Made by a program: the position numbers and the translations under genes
Part shown: positions 8,617 to 16,351 of the stretch, piece by piece
Numbering within the stretch: position 1 is the stretch's first letter
Layout of the letters: every line of letters begins with the position of its first letter
Notes under the pieces: model-generated
What the model saw: only the letters and a program-made list of their open reading frames with translations
What the model was told of the DNA's origin: nothing
The model's database searches: none
NCBI RefSeq assembly: GCF_002242805.1
Contig: NZ_MCGQ01000020.1
Coordinates: 62,227 to 126,226 of the forward strand
Direction: 5' to 3'
Source of the DNA: Streptomyces diastatochromogenes
GTDB lineage: Bacteria; Actinomycetota; Actinomycetes; Streptomycetales; Streptomycetaceae
DNA length: 64,000 nucleotides

Positions 8617-9222
8617 TCAGGGGGTGCGGGCAACCGGGCGGGCCAGGTCGAGCAGGGCGTCGAGCCGCGCCTCGGGACCACCGGTGACGGTGTGCACGGT
8701 GACACCGGCCGTGCGGAGGGTGTCCAGCAGCAGCCGGTCGGACAGGGCGCGGAAGTGCTCGCTGATGGGGGGCTGTTCGTCGCGGAGCGGGAACGCGACG
8801 GGGAGGTGGACGAAGAGGTCGTAGGACTCGAGGGCGCGGTGCAGGAACTCGCGGCCGAGATGGTCGAGCACCTGCCGGTAGGGGTTGTCCGAGCCGGCCG
8901 TCACGGCCTGCGGCTCCCGGTCGTTGCCGGGGTGGAGGCCGACGGCGAGCCGGACCGTGGCGTAGACCCACTCGTGGAGGAGGGAGCCGTCGGAGAGGAA
9001 CCCCTTCGGGTGTGCGGCCTCGGCGAGCAGCCGCTCGGCGTGGCGGCGCACGACGAGCTGGACGAGTTCGGGCTCGCTGGCCTCCTCCAGCGGCTTGGGC
9101 CGGCTGCCGAGGGGGTCGCGCATCGGGGTGCCGTGCGCGGCGGGCAGCCCGGTACGGGCGGTGGCGGCGGTGATCAGGGTGGTCTTGCCGGCTCCGTAGG
9201 CGCCGACGACGGCGATCCTCAC
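8617..9222 (-). CDS. P-loop NTPase/kinase, NadR-like AAA family (copy 1)
   Basis: The 201-residue protein begins with a Walker A loop, VVGAYGAGKTT, after a GTG start that overlaps the HAD phosphatase stop by 4 bp. It has SDGSLLHEWVYATVRLAVG and YDLFVHLPVAFPL, shared almost block for block with the second NTPase at 11,810-12,505. This is the small AAA family related to the ribosylnicotinamide kinase part of NadR, so a small-molecule kinase is possible, but the substrate is unknown. Pairing with an adjacent phosphatase suggests that a phosphorylated intermediate is made and later released. Confidence 0.75.
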   Translation of the reverse strand: MRIAVVGAYGAGKTTLITAATARTGLPAAHGTPMRDPLGSRPKPLEEASEPELVQLVVRRHAERLLAEAAHPKGFLSDGSLLHEWVYATVRLAVGLHPGNDREPQAVTAGSDNPYRQVLDHLGREFLHRALESYDLFVHLPVAFPLRDEQPPISEHFRALSDRLLLDTLRTAGVTVHTVTGGPEARLDALLDLARPVARTP

Positions 9223-9968
9223 AGCAGTGCTCCTGGACGGGCGGGGTTCGGTTCGGGCAGGGGTACGGCGGGGGGAAGGGGCGCCTTGGGCAGCCGGTGC
9301 CAGCCGTGGTGGGCGGCGAGGCGCCTCAGGTCCGGGTCGTCGCCGACGATCACGGCGCGGCCGGTGACGGAGAGCAGCGGGGCGTCGGAGACGTGGTCGC
9401 CGTAGCCGGTGGAGGAGGCCAGGTCGATGCGGTGGGCGGCGGCCAGCTCCCGCACGGCCTCCGCCTTGGCGCTGCCGATCATCGGCTGGTGCGGGCGGTC
9501 GGCCAGCCGGCCGGTGTAGGTGCGGGCGACCGGGGTGATCTCGGGCTCGGTGCACAGCAGGTGATGGGCTCCGCAGTGCTCCAGAACGGGCAGGAGCACC
9601 GCCGGGAAGGAGCCGGAGACCAGGACGACCAGGTCGCCGTTGCGGCGGTGGGCGTGCAGCGCTTCGAGGACCGGCTCGTGGAAGAAGCAGCCCTGGGCCA
9701 GCTCGGCACGGAACCAGTCCTCCGCGAGCCGCGTGATCTCGGCGGCCGGGGCGCCGGCGAGCAGCCGGAAGAAGGCCCGGTTGGTCTCCTCCCGGCTGAC
9801 ACCGGCCGTGGTCATGGCTTTCAGCCGCTGCCGTTCCCGTACGGCGTCGTGCGCGGGTCTGCCCTGGGCGGCGTACCAGTAGGCGAGGAAGCGGAAGAGC
9901 GCGGTGCCGCGGGTCAGGGTGTTGTCGACGTCGAAGAAGGCCGCGGGGCGGTGCTCGGCGGAGGTCAT
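9219..9968 (-). CDS. HAD-IB family phosphatase (SerB-like)
   Basis: The 249-residue protein has AAFFDVDNTLTRG at residues 8-20 (HAD motif I, nucleophile Asp), VVLVSGSFPAVL (motif II serine), and GYGDHVSDAPLLSVTG (motif IV acidic pair). The helical cap between motifs I and II is the size found in the SerB/HAD-IB subgroup. It is not an FkbH-type glyceryl transferase. In gamma-butyrolactone and methylenomycin-furan pathways a HAD phosphatase removes the phosphate left by the dihydroxyacetone phosphate unit; the same role is inferred here next to an AvrD-like gene. It overlaps the NTPase gene by 4 bp. Confidence 0.87.
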   Translation of the reverse strand: MTSAEHRPAAFFDVDNTLTRGTALFRFLAYWYAAQGRPAHDAVRERQRLKAMTTAGVSREETNRAFFRLLAGAPAAEITRLAEDWFRAELAQGCFFHEPVLEALHAHRRNGDLVVLVSGSFPAVLLPVLEHCGAHHLLCTEPEITPVARTYTGRLADRPHQPMIGSAKAEAVRELAAAHRIDLASSTGYGDHVSDAPLLSVTGRAVIVGDDPDLRRLAAHHGWHRLPKAPLPPAVPLPEPNPARPGALL

Positions 9969-10090
9969 GGCGGGTCCATCCCGGTGGAGGGGCGCGGCCG
10001 GCCCGGGCAGGGCCGGCCGCGCTGGTGACGGAGGGGGCCGGACGCGTCGCTGGCATGATCCAGAAGACGCCCCCTAGAACGCCGGCAGGG

Positions 10091-10357
10091 TCAGACGACC
10101 GCGCCCTTGGCGGCCAGGACCTCGGCGGCCCCGGCGGCCGTGCCCGCCTCCTGGAGCTCGTCGTCGGCGACCTCGATACCGAAGCGGCGGCTGAGGTCGA
10201 CGGCGACCTCGACGAGGATGAGCGAGTCGAAGCCGAGGAGTTCGAATTCGGTGTCGACGGTGGTGGTCTCGGCGGGGGCCTCGTACTTGTCGACGAGGAG
10301 GGCCAGGACCGCGTCGGCGAGGGCGGTGACGGCGGTGGTCGCGACGGAGCTGCTCAT
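10091..10357 (-). CDS. Acyl carrier protein
   Basis: An 88-residue acidic protein with LLGFDSLILVEVAVDL, the four-helix ACP signature; Ser45 would carry phosphopantetheine. A GGAAAGGAAG ribosome site precedes the ATG at 10357. It lies downstream of the ketosynthase III gene, separated by 303 bp of repeats, and upstream of the phosphatase. It is a discrete ACP rather than a PKS module, so it presumably carries the acyl or beta-ketoacyl chain made with the neighbouring KASIII. It is unlikely to be the housekeeping fatty-acid ACP, which normally sits with fabD, fabH and fabF. Confidence 0.93.
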   Translation of the reverse strand: MSSSVATTAVTALADAVLALLVDKYEAPAETTTVDTEFELLGFDSLILVEVAVDLSRRFGIEVADDELQEAGTAAGAAEVLAAKGAVV

Positions 10358-10458
10358 GGCAGGGGCTTCCTTTCCGGTTCGGTGGGTGCACGTTCCGGTG
10401 CGATGCGCGCGGGGCGTGTGGCGCCCGCGGACGCTGTGCTGTGAGTGGGGGACGTGAC

Positions 10459-10600
10459 GCGCGCGACGGCTGTGGTCGCGCGAGGAATGCGGAGCGCGCA
10501 GCGGCTGTGGTGCGCGCAGGGCAGGTGAAGCGCGCGACGGCCGTGGTGCGCGCTGGGAACGGGGAGCGTGCAGCGACTGTGGTGCACGCCCGGGATCCGG
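10459..10600. repeat. Four 35-36 bp imperfect repeats, each with an internal dyad
   Basis: Copies start at about 10459, 10494, 10530 and 10566. Each contains gcgcgc(ag/ga)cggctgtggtgcgcgc or a close variant, so each unit can itself fold into a hairpin with GCGCGC arms. The array lies between the KASIII stop and the ACP start and has no convincing gene. The spacers between copies differ in sequence, so it is not a CRISPR-like array of identical repeats. Confidence 0.75.
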
Positions 10601-10660
10601 CTGCGGGGGCCCTGGTGTCGTGCGTGCCGTGGGCGGTGCCCGACACGAGGGGCCGCCCGG

Positions 10661-11668
10661 TCAGACCGGGGTGATGTCCGGCCAGGTGAGAGCGGCGGAT
10701 CCCCAGGTGAGGCCGCCGCCGAATGCGGTGAGCAGCATGCGCTCGCCGGGCTGGAACGCTCCCGCGGCCGCCGCGTCGGCCAGCGCCAGGGGGATGGACG
10801 CGGCGGAGGTGTTGCCGACCTTTTCGATGTTGGTGACGGCGCGGTCGGTGTCGAGGCCGAGCTGCTCGGCGACGGCCCTGAGGATGCGCAGGTTGGCCTG
10901 GTGACCGACCAGGTGCCCGACCTGGTCCGGGGTCCAGCCGACGCTCTTGAGCAGGGCGAGCGAGGAGTCCGACATCCGGTGCACCGCGTGGGCGAACACC
11001 TTCTTGCCCTGCATGGTGAAGTAGTAGTCGTCCTCGGCCGCGGCCAGACCGCTGCCGCGCTGCCGGGACCCGCCCGCCGGGATCTGGATGAGGTCCTTGC
11101 CGGTGCCGTCGCTGCCCAGGTCGAAGCCGAGCAGCCGGCCCGGCTCGTCGGCGGCACCGCAGGACAGCACGACGGCTCCGGCGCCGTCACCGAAGATCAC
11201 GGAGGTGGTGCGGTCGTTCGGGCTCAGGATCGTGGAATACGTCTCGGCCCCGATGACCAGCGCCCGCTCGACCCGGCCCGCCTGGATGGCGTTGGCGGCG
11301 GCTTCGAGGGCGTAGACGAAGCCGGAGCACACCGCGGAGATGTCGTACGCGGCGGCGTTCGCGAGCCCCAGCCGGGCCGCGACGTCGGGCGCGGTGCCGG
11401 GGCAGGGATGGTCGGGCGTGGTGGTGGCGACGACGAGAAGGCCCACATCGGCCCCGTCGTCGAGACCGGCGGACTTCAGGGCACGGCGGCCGGCCTCGGT
11501 GGCCAGGTCACCCGTGGACTGGCCGGGCTCGGCCCAGCAGCGCTCCTTGATTCCCGTACGGGTGGTGATCCACTCGTCGGAAGTGTCGAACAGGCCCGCG
11601 AGTTCGTCGTTGGTGACGCGCCTCGTCGGTAGATAGGTGCCTAGCCCTTGCAGGACTGCGTACGGCAT
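10661..11668 (-). CDS. 3-oxoacyl-ACP synthase III (KASIII, FabH-like)
   Basis: The 335-residue thiolase-fold enzyme has the full KASIII catalytic triad: Cys114 in DISAVCSGFVYAL, His256 in LVGHQANLRIL and Asn286 in EKVGNTSAASIPLAL. It begins YAVLQGLGTYLPTRRVTNDELA as FabH proteins do. KASIII enzymes join an acyl-CoA starter to malonyl-ACP or transfer acyl groups. In a cluster with a free ACP and an AvrD-like gene it probably makes a short beta-ketoacyl-ACP. A housekeeping role is less likely because no other fatty-acid genes are near. Confidence 0.93.
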   Translation of the reverse strand: MPYAVLQGLGTYLPTRRVTNDELAGLFDTSDEWITTRTGIKERCWAEPGQSTGDLATEAGRRALKSAGLDDGADVGLLVVATTTPDHPCPGTAPDVAARLGLANAAAYDISAVCSGFVYALEAAANAIQAGRVERALVIGAETYSTILSPNDRTTSVIFGDGAGAVVLSCGAADEPGRLLGFDLGSDGTGKDLIQIPAGGSRQRGSGLAAAEDDYYFTMQGKKVFAHAVHRMSDSSLALLKSVGWTPDQVGHLVGHQANLRILRAVAEQLGLDTDRAVTNIEKVGNTSAASIPLALADAAAAGAFQPGERMLLTAFGGGLTWGSAALTWPDITPV

Positions 11669-11809
11669 GTGTTTTCCCCCGTCTTTCTTTTTTTGTGTGA
11701 TGTCCGGTGCTGAGTGTGTCTGTGGCGGCTCTGTCTGTAGTGGTGGCTGACGGACGGGTACGGGCCCGCCGCGGGGCGGCCTGACAACGGCCGCCCCACG
11801 GCCGGGGGC

Positions 11810-12505
11810 TCAGGCGGCTACGCGGGCGATCTCCGAGCTGGTGTCGATGAGCGCGTACTCGGCCTGGGCCTTCTCGATCGCCTCGTCGATGCTCATCACC
11901 GGCTTGAAACCGTAGATGTCGATGATCTTCTGAAGGCGCTCGGGGATGGTGCCGCCCACCGAGTGGTACGGGATGTGCAGCTCGTCCAGGGTCTTGAGCA
12001 TCAGCTCGTCCGCGAGGGACCGGAAGCGCTCGTTGACCGGGCGGTGCCCGTCGGGGACCAGCGGGAACTCGATGGGCAGGTGGACGAAGGAGTCGTAGGT
12101 GGCGCGGGCGTGCTGCTTGGCGGGCACGGCCATCTGCTCGAGGACCTTGGCGTAGAAGCCGACCTCCTCGCTGACCTCGACCGTCTCCAGGTTGATCGAC
12201 TCGTTCGGGTTGATGCCGACCAGGACGCGGACGGTGCCGTAGGCCCACTCGTGCAGCGAGGAGCCGTCGGAGACGAAGCCGTCGGGCAGGTGGGACTCGT
12301 TGACCGCGCGCTCCTGGTTGCGCCGCATGATCAGCATGATCAGCTCGGCCGGGGTGCACTCCTCCAGCGTCTTGCCGGGGATGGAGATCGGGAGCAGCTC
12401 CCGCATGGTCTTGGCGGAGGACCGGGGCAGGCCGGTCAGATGCGAGACGGCCATCGTGGTCAGGGTCTTGCCGACGGAGTAGGTGCCGGCGATGGCGAGC
12501 TTCAC
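11810..12505 (-). CDS. P-loop NTPase/kinase, NadR-like AAA family (copy 2)
   Basis: The 231-residue protein starts VKLAIAGTYSVGKTLTTMAVSHLTG, a Walker A loop directly after the GTG at 12505, with GGGAG upstream. It shares FVSDGSSLHEWAYGTVRVLVG, YDSFVHLPIEFPL and ERFRSLADELML with the gene at 8,617-9,222, so the two are paralogues in one operon. This copy is longer at the C-terminus. The function is inferred as nucleotide-dependent phosphorylation of a small molecule; the two copies could act on different substrates or as a heteromer. Confidence 0.75.
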   Translation of the reverse strand: MKLAIAGTYSVGKTLTTMAVSHLTGLPRSSAKTMRELLPISIPGKTLEECTPAELIMLIMRRNQERAVNESHLPDGFVSDGSSLHEWAYGTVRVLVGINPNESINLETVEVSEEVGFYAKVLEQMAVPAKQHARATYDSFVHLPIEFPLVPDGHRPVNERFRSLADELMLKTLDELHIPYHSVGGTIPERLQKIIDIYGFKPVMSIDEAIEKAQAEYALIDTSSEIARVAA

Positions 12506-12570
12506 GTGATTCTCCCGTGGGTGACGGACGGCGCCGCGGCTCTGATGTCTGAGCGCCGTGGTGTGTGGGT

Positions 12571-13608
12571 TCAGGTGGTGGTCTGCGACAGGCGGTGGGC
12601 CACCGAACAGACGACCGTGATGTCGGCGAGGGTCGCGACGATGTCGGCGCGGCGCCAGGTCTCGCCATGGCGGTTGTTGAGCAGGACGGCGTCGCGCAGC
12701 TCCGCGCGCAGCGGCAGCGGGCCGCCGTCGGGGGCGATACGCGGCCGGTGCGGGGTCGCGGCCTCCAGCAGCGTGCTGCGCATCCACAGGGTGTCGGAGG
12801 CGGACCGCGGCACCTGGTCCAGCTCGTACAGCAGGACCTGTCCGACCTGCAGGGCGGTCACGAAGGCGTCCACGAGGTGCACGGACGGCTGGTGTTCACC
12901 CTCCATGCCGCCGAGTGCGCCGTCCGGGCCACCGCTGAGGCGGACGTCCGCGGTGGCGACGTTGGTGCCCGGCCTGACCTGCATGCTCTCGACACGCTGG
13001 CCACCGAGCCGGCCGGCGTCGCCGTAGCCGCCGTCGCGGACCGCGGGTTCGACGGCGGGACGCTCGCCCGGACGGATGTCCGGGTGGTCGGCCTCCAGGC
13101 GGACGCGCAGCGTGCCCACCGTGGCCTCGACGGCCGTACGGGCGCGACCGGGCTGCGGGGAGGGCAGCCGGCCGGCGACGTAGGCGGTCACCGGGAACCC
13201 GGCCAGGTCGTCCTCCACCGGACGGGAACCGGCCTTGATGCGGACCCGGGCGAGCCAGACGCCGGCCAGCTCCTGCTCGGTGAGCCCCAGGTGGGAGGTG
13301 AGCAGGGCCTCGGTGAGCTGGGCGGCGAGCAGCAGGACGTCGACCGTGGACAGGTGCGGCCGCTGGTCGACCTCGCCCTTGCGGGACCAGTCGCTCGGGT
13401 AGGTGACCTGCGCGGTGGCGCCCAGCCGGGGCGCTTCGGCGGCCGCGCCGTCCGCCTCGGGTATGTGGAAGCCGGTCAGGTGGTGTCGGGCGCGTTTGTA
13501 GCCCTCGCCGAAGAAGCGGCGTTCGGGCGCGCCGAGGTAGTCGGAGACGTCCGCGAGAAACGGCGGCGCCGCGGCGGGCAGAACGGGCGAAGCAGACTGG
13601 ACAGACAT
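12571..13608 (-). CDS. AvrD-like protein (putative butenolide/syringolide-type synthase)
   Basis: The 345-residue product begins MSVQSASPVLP and carries DYLGAPERRFFGEGYKRARHHLTGF, YPSDWSRKGEVDQRPHLSTVD and VWLARVRIKAGSRPVEDDLAGFPV. From memory of the family, these blocks resemble AvrD, the Pseudomonas syringae protein needed to make syringolides from a beta-ketoacyl chain and a sugar. GAAGGAAAACAG directly precedes the ATG at 13608 and decides this start over an ATG 7 codons upstream. It lies 80 bp after the MFS gene and 65 bp before NTPase copy 2. The AvrD assignment rests on recognition by eye; the reaction is inferred. Confidence 0.62.
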   Translation of the reverse strand: MSVQSASPVLPAAAPPFLADVSDYLGAPERRFFGEGYKRARHHLTGFHIPEADGAAAEAPRLGATAQVTYPSDWSRKGEVDQRPHLSTVDVLLLAAQLTEALLTSHLGLTEQELAGVWLARVRIKAGSRPVEDDLAGFPVTAYVAGRLPSPQPGRARTAVEATVGTLRVRLEADHPDIRPGERPAVEPAVRDGGYGDAGRLGGQRVESMQVRPGTNVATADVRLSGGPDGALGGMEGEHQPSVHLVDAFVTALQVGQVLLYELDQVPRSASDTLWMRSTLLEAATPHRPRIAPDGGPLPLRAELRDAVLLNNRHGETWRRADIVATLADITVVCSVAHRLSQTTT

Positions 13609-13688
13609 CTGTTTTCCTTCCTCGGGCACTGACGGGCGGGTGCGGGGCGAGGAACCCCGCGCCCGCGTGGGGGGACCCGGAGCGCTGG

Positions 13689-15170
13689 TCAGTGGGCGGC
13701 CGTGAGGCTGGGCTCCTCCTCGTCGCTGGCGGCGCGGACCGGGGCGGAGGTGCCGGAGTTCGCGCTGCGCAGCAGGACGGCGATGACGAGAGCACCGGCG
13801 ATGACGACCAGACCGTCGACGAGGATGGCGAAGGTGGTGCCGTCCAGGACGCCGGCCTTGGAGGCGACGCCGTTCTTCAGCTCCCCGTACTGCGAGGCGG
13901 CGATGGCCGACATCACCGGGATGCCGAGCGTGAAGCCGATCTGCTGGGTCATGGCGGCCAGACCGGTGGCCAGGCCCTGCTCGCTGTCCTCGATGCCGGA
14001 GGTGGAGATGACGGTGTAGGAGACGATCGCCAGGACGTGGCCGAAGCCGCCGACGAACGTGGTGACCAGGACGGCGGCGATGCCCATGGTCTTGTTCTCA
14101 CCCAGCAGGAACAGCACGCCGGTCATCACACCCTGCACGGCCAGGCCGAGCACCATGCCGCCCTTGGACCCGGTACGGGCGAGGATCTTCGAGGCGAAGG
14201 TGCCGCCGAGGAACGCGCCGAGGCCCAGGAAGCCGAACATCAGGCCGGTCTGGAACGGGTTGAGGTGCAGCACCTGCTGCAGGTAGAGGGTGAGCAGGAA
14301 GGAGAGAGCGGACTCCATGGAGAAGGTGATCAGACCGCCGAGGTTGCCGAACTTGACGGAGTTGGCCTTCAGGATGCGCACCGGGGCGAGCGGAGCGGCG
14401 GCCCGCAGCTCGATCACGTAGAAGGAGATCAGCAGCACGGCGGCGACCAGCAGCGTGCCCCAGGTCTGCGGGGAGCCCCAGCCCTCGCGCTCGGCGCCGG
14501 TGATGCCGTACACGAAGGCGAGCAGACCCGCGGTGACGGTGATCGAACCGGGCACGTCCAGCTTGGGCCGGTCCTCGGACACCGACTCCTTGATCACCGC
14601 AGTGCCGGCGAAGAACAGAGCCACGCCGACCGGGACGTTGATGAAGAAGTCGTAGCGCCAGGAGAGCAGGTCGGTGAGCACGCCGCCGAGCACCGCGCCG
14701 CCCGCGAACCCGAGGGAGAGCAGCGCACCGTTCAGGCCGAGCGCCTTGGTGCGCAGCGGCCCCTCCTCGAAGCTGGTGGTGATCAGCGCCATGCCCGACG
14801 GGGTGACGACCGCGGTGGCGAGACCCTGGGCCACACGGGCCGCGATCATCAGCTCGGGGCTGGTGGCCAGACCGCCGACCAGCGAGGAGACGGTCAGCAG
14901 CGCCATGCCGATCAGGAAGAGCTTCTTACGGCCGACCAGGTCGCCGATGCGTCCGAAGAGGAGCATGAAACCGGCTGCGGTCAGGGCGAACGCGGTGGAG
15001 ACCCACTGCAGGCTGTCGAGCCCGAACCCGAGGTCCGAGCCGATCTTCGGCAGGGCGACGGTGAGGATGGAGAAGTCGACGGCGAACATGAACTGGGCGC
15101 CCAGCAGGACGATGAGGATCGCCTTCTGCTTCCCCGTCATGGCGAGTTGTGCGGACTGTGTCTTCGGCAT
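13689..15170 (-). CDS. MFS drug/metabolite exporter (DHA2, 14-TM type)
   Basis: The 493-residue membrane protein has the N-terminal TM segment AILIVLLGAQFMFAVDFSILTVALPKI and FGRIGDLVGRKKLFLIGM, the MFS loop 2-3 signature of the DHA2 group. Hydrophobic segments continue through the protein in a 14-helix pattern. The ATG at 15170 is preferred over an upstream in-frame ATG at 15236; its ribosome site is weak, and an ATG at 15140 is possible. It is the first gene of the long minus-strand run, so it probably exports the product or gives self-resistance. Confidence 0.9.
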   Translation of the reverse strand: MPKTQSAQLAMTGKQKAILIVLLGAQFMFAVDFSILTVALPKIGSDLGFGLDSLQWVSTAFALTAAGFMLLFGRIGDLVGRKKLFLIGMALLTVSSLVGGLATSPELMIAARVAQGLATAVVTPSGMALITTSFEEGPLRTKALGLNGALLSLGFAGGAVLGGVLTDLLSWRYDFFINVPVGVALFFAGTAVIKESVSEDRPKLDVPGSITVTAGLLAFVYGITGAEREGWGSPQTWGTLLVAAVLLISFYVIELRAAAPLAPVRILKANSVKFGNLGGLITFSMESALSFLLTLYLQQVLHLNPFQTGLMFGFLGLGAFLGGTFASKILARTGSKGGMVLGLAVQGVMTGVLFLLGENKTMGIAAVLVTTFVGGFGHVLAIVSYTVISTSGIEDSEQGLATGLAAMTQQIGFTLGIPVMSAIAASQYGELKNGVASKAGVLDGTTFAILVDGLVVIAGALVIAVLLRSANSGTSAPVRAASDEEEPSLTAAH

Positions 15171-15380
15171 GGCAAGAAGCCTCGCGGTGATCGCGATCTT
15201 CAAACAGTGCGCGCTCAACATAGTGGTCGCCACCAACAGGCTCGACCCCTATCTCCCAGCCACCCGCGAGCCCTGAGGGGCGGATCCTCGGCACCGGAGG
15301 GGCCGGAGTACACACGGAGGGCCGGGGCGCAGTGGCACCCCGGCCCATGGCCGCTCAACTACCTTCAGAACATGGCCCGT
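15171..15380. promoter_or_regulatory. Intergenic region before the exporter-led operon
   Basis: These 210 bp are the only long gene-free stretch upstream of the MFS gene, so the main cluster promoter is expected here. A 10-bp palindrome gatcgcgatc lies at about 15188-15197, roughly 20 bases before the MFS start, and could be an operator. No convincing -35/-10 pair was identified by eye. Confidence 0.35.
15319..15346 (-). terminator. GC-rich hairpin after the MBL hydrolase
   Basis: A 9-bp perfect stem gggccgggg/ccccggccc encloses a 10-base loop, 35 bases past the stop codon of the metallo-beta-lactamase-fold gene. It would separate that gene from the MFS-led operon. There is no long U run. 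Confidence 0.5.
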
Positions 15381-16256
15381 TCAGCCCAGGGCCTCCCACC
15401 GGTGTCCGCCGTCCGCGACGGTGACCCGGCCGAAGACCACGTCGGCGAAGTGCCCGGCATAGCAGACGGTCCCCGGCCGGGCGGCCTCCTCCAGCACGGC
15501 CCGGCGCGTCGCGACCGCCTGGCCGCCGCCGCTGTCGAAGAACACCGGCCACTCGGGATGCGCCGCCTGTGCGGGGGAATGCAGTACGTCCCCGAGCACC
15601 AGTACCCGGCGGACGCCGTCGTCCCCGGACTGCGCGTCGGCGAGGTCCACCACGTATCCCGCGTGGCCTCCGGTGTGTCCGGGCCACTCCCGGAGGGTCA
15701 CGCCGGGAAACACCTCGCCGCCGTCCGCGACCGTGCGCACCCGGCCGGCCAGCCGCGGCGGAAGCAGGCTGCCCCGCTCACGCCATTCGGTCGCCGAGAG
15801 CACGAGGGACGTGGCGCCCTCGAAGAGGGCGCCCCCGCCCGCCAGCGCCCAGCCGATGTGGTCGTCGTGCAGATGGGTGAAGGCCACCGTGTCCACCGCT
15901 TCCGCGGGCACCCCCGCGGTCTGGAGGTGTTCGGCCAGCTCGCCGCCCGCCAGCACGCCCAGGGCGGGATGCGTCTGTGTCGCCTCCAGGCGCCGCGGGC
16001 CGAATCCGGCGTCGATCAGCAGGGACCGGCCCTGATGCTCGATCAGCAGGCCGCCCACCGAAGCGACCAGGAAACCGTCCGGGTCCTGGTAGGGGGCGAG
16101 CGAGGCGAGGTCGTCCGGGCCGAGTCCGGTGAACCAGCCGTCCGGCCTCAACTGGACCATTCCGTCCGGGACATGGGTCAACCGCCAGTCCCCGAAGGTG
16201 AGCGAGCGCAGCGGCGAGGGGCGTGTCAGCCGCTCCAGCGGCAACACAGCAGACAT
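15381..16256 (-). CDS. Metallo-beta-lactamase-fold hydrolase
   Basis: The 291-residue protein has the zinc motif THLHDDHIGW (His128-x-His130-x-Asp132-His133), GHTGGHAGYVV and GHFADVVFG for the remaining zinc ligands. This is the lactonase/glyoxalase II-like branch, which includes N-acyl-homoserine lactonases. The ATG at 16256 has an AAAGAGA sequence 6-12 bases upstream. It lies between the exporter and the MmyB-type regulator. If the cluster makes a butenolide or lactone, this enzyme could hydrolyse it or a precursor; that is inference only. Confidence 0.85.
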   Translation of the reverse strand: MSAVLPLERLTRPSPLRSLTFGDWRLTHVPDGMVQLRPDGWFTGLGPDDLASLAPYQDPDGFLVASVGGLLIEHQGRSLLIDAGFGPRRLEATQTHPALGVLAGGELAEHLQTAGVPAEAVDTVAFTHLHDDHIGWALAGGGALFEGATSLVLSATEWRERGSLLPPRLAGRVRTVADGGEVFPGVTLREWPGHTGGHAGYVVDLADAQSGDDGVRRVLVLGDVLHSPAQAAHPEWPVFFDSGGGQAVATRRAVLEEAARPGTVCYAGHFADVVFGRVTVADGGHRWEALG

Positions 16257-16351
16257 GACGAAGTCTCTTTCGACAGAAAAGAAAAGAATGCAGAGGAAGA
16301 GAGAGGAAAAGGGTGGTGGTCCCGCCGGTGCGGCGGCGGGACCACCACCCC

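Noticed and set aside
9219..9968. FkbH-type glyceryl-ACP synthase, which would suggest a tetronate pathway
   Set aside because: Length and motifs fit a SerB-like HAD-IB phosphatase, and the FkbH-specific domain is absent.
8617..10056. A single 479-residue NTPase with a long N-terminal extension
   Set aside because: The upstream part is the phosphatase region in another frame; a GTG start at 9222 overlaps the phosphatase stop and directly precedes the Walker A motif.
10459..10600. CRISPR array or small protein gene
   Set aside because: Only four diverged copies, no conserved repeat-spacer pattern, and the open frames through it are composition artefacts.
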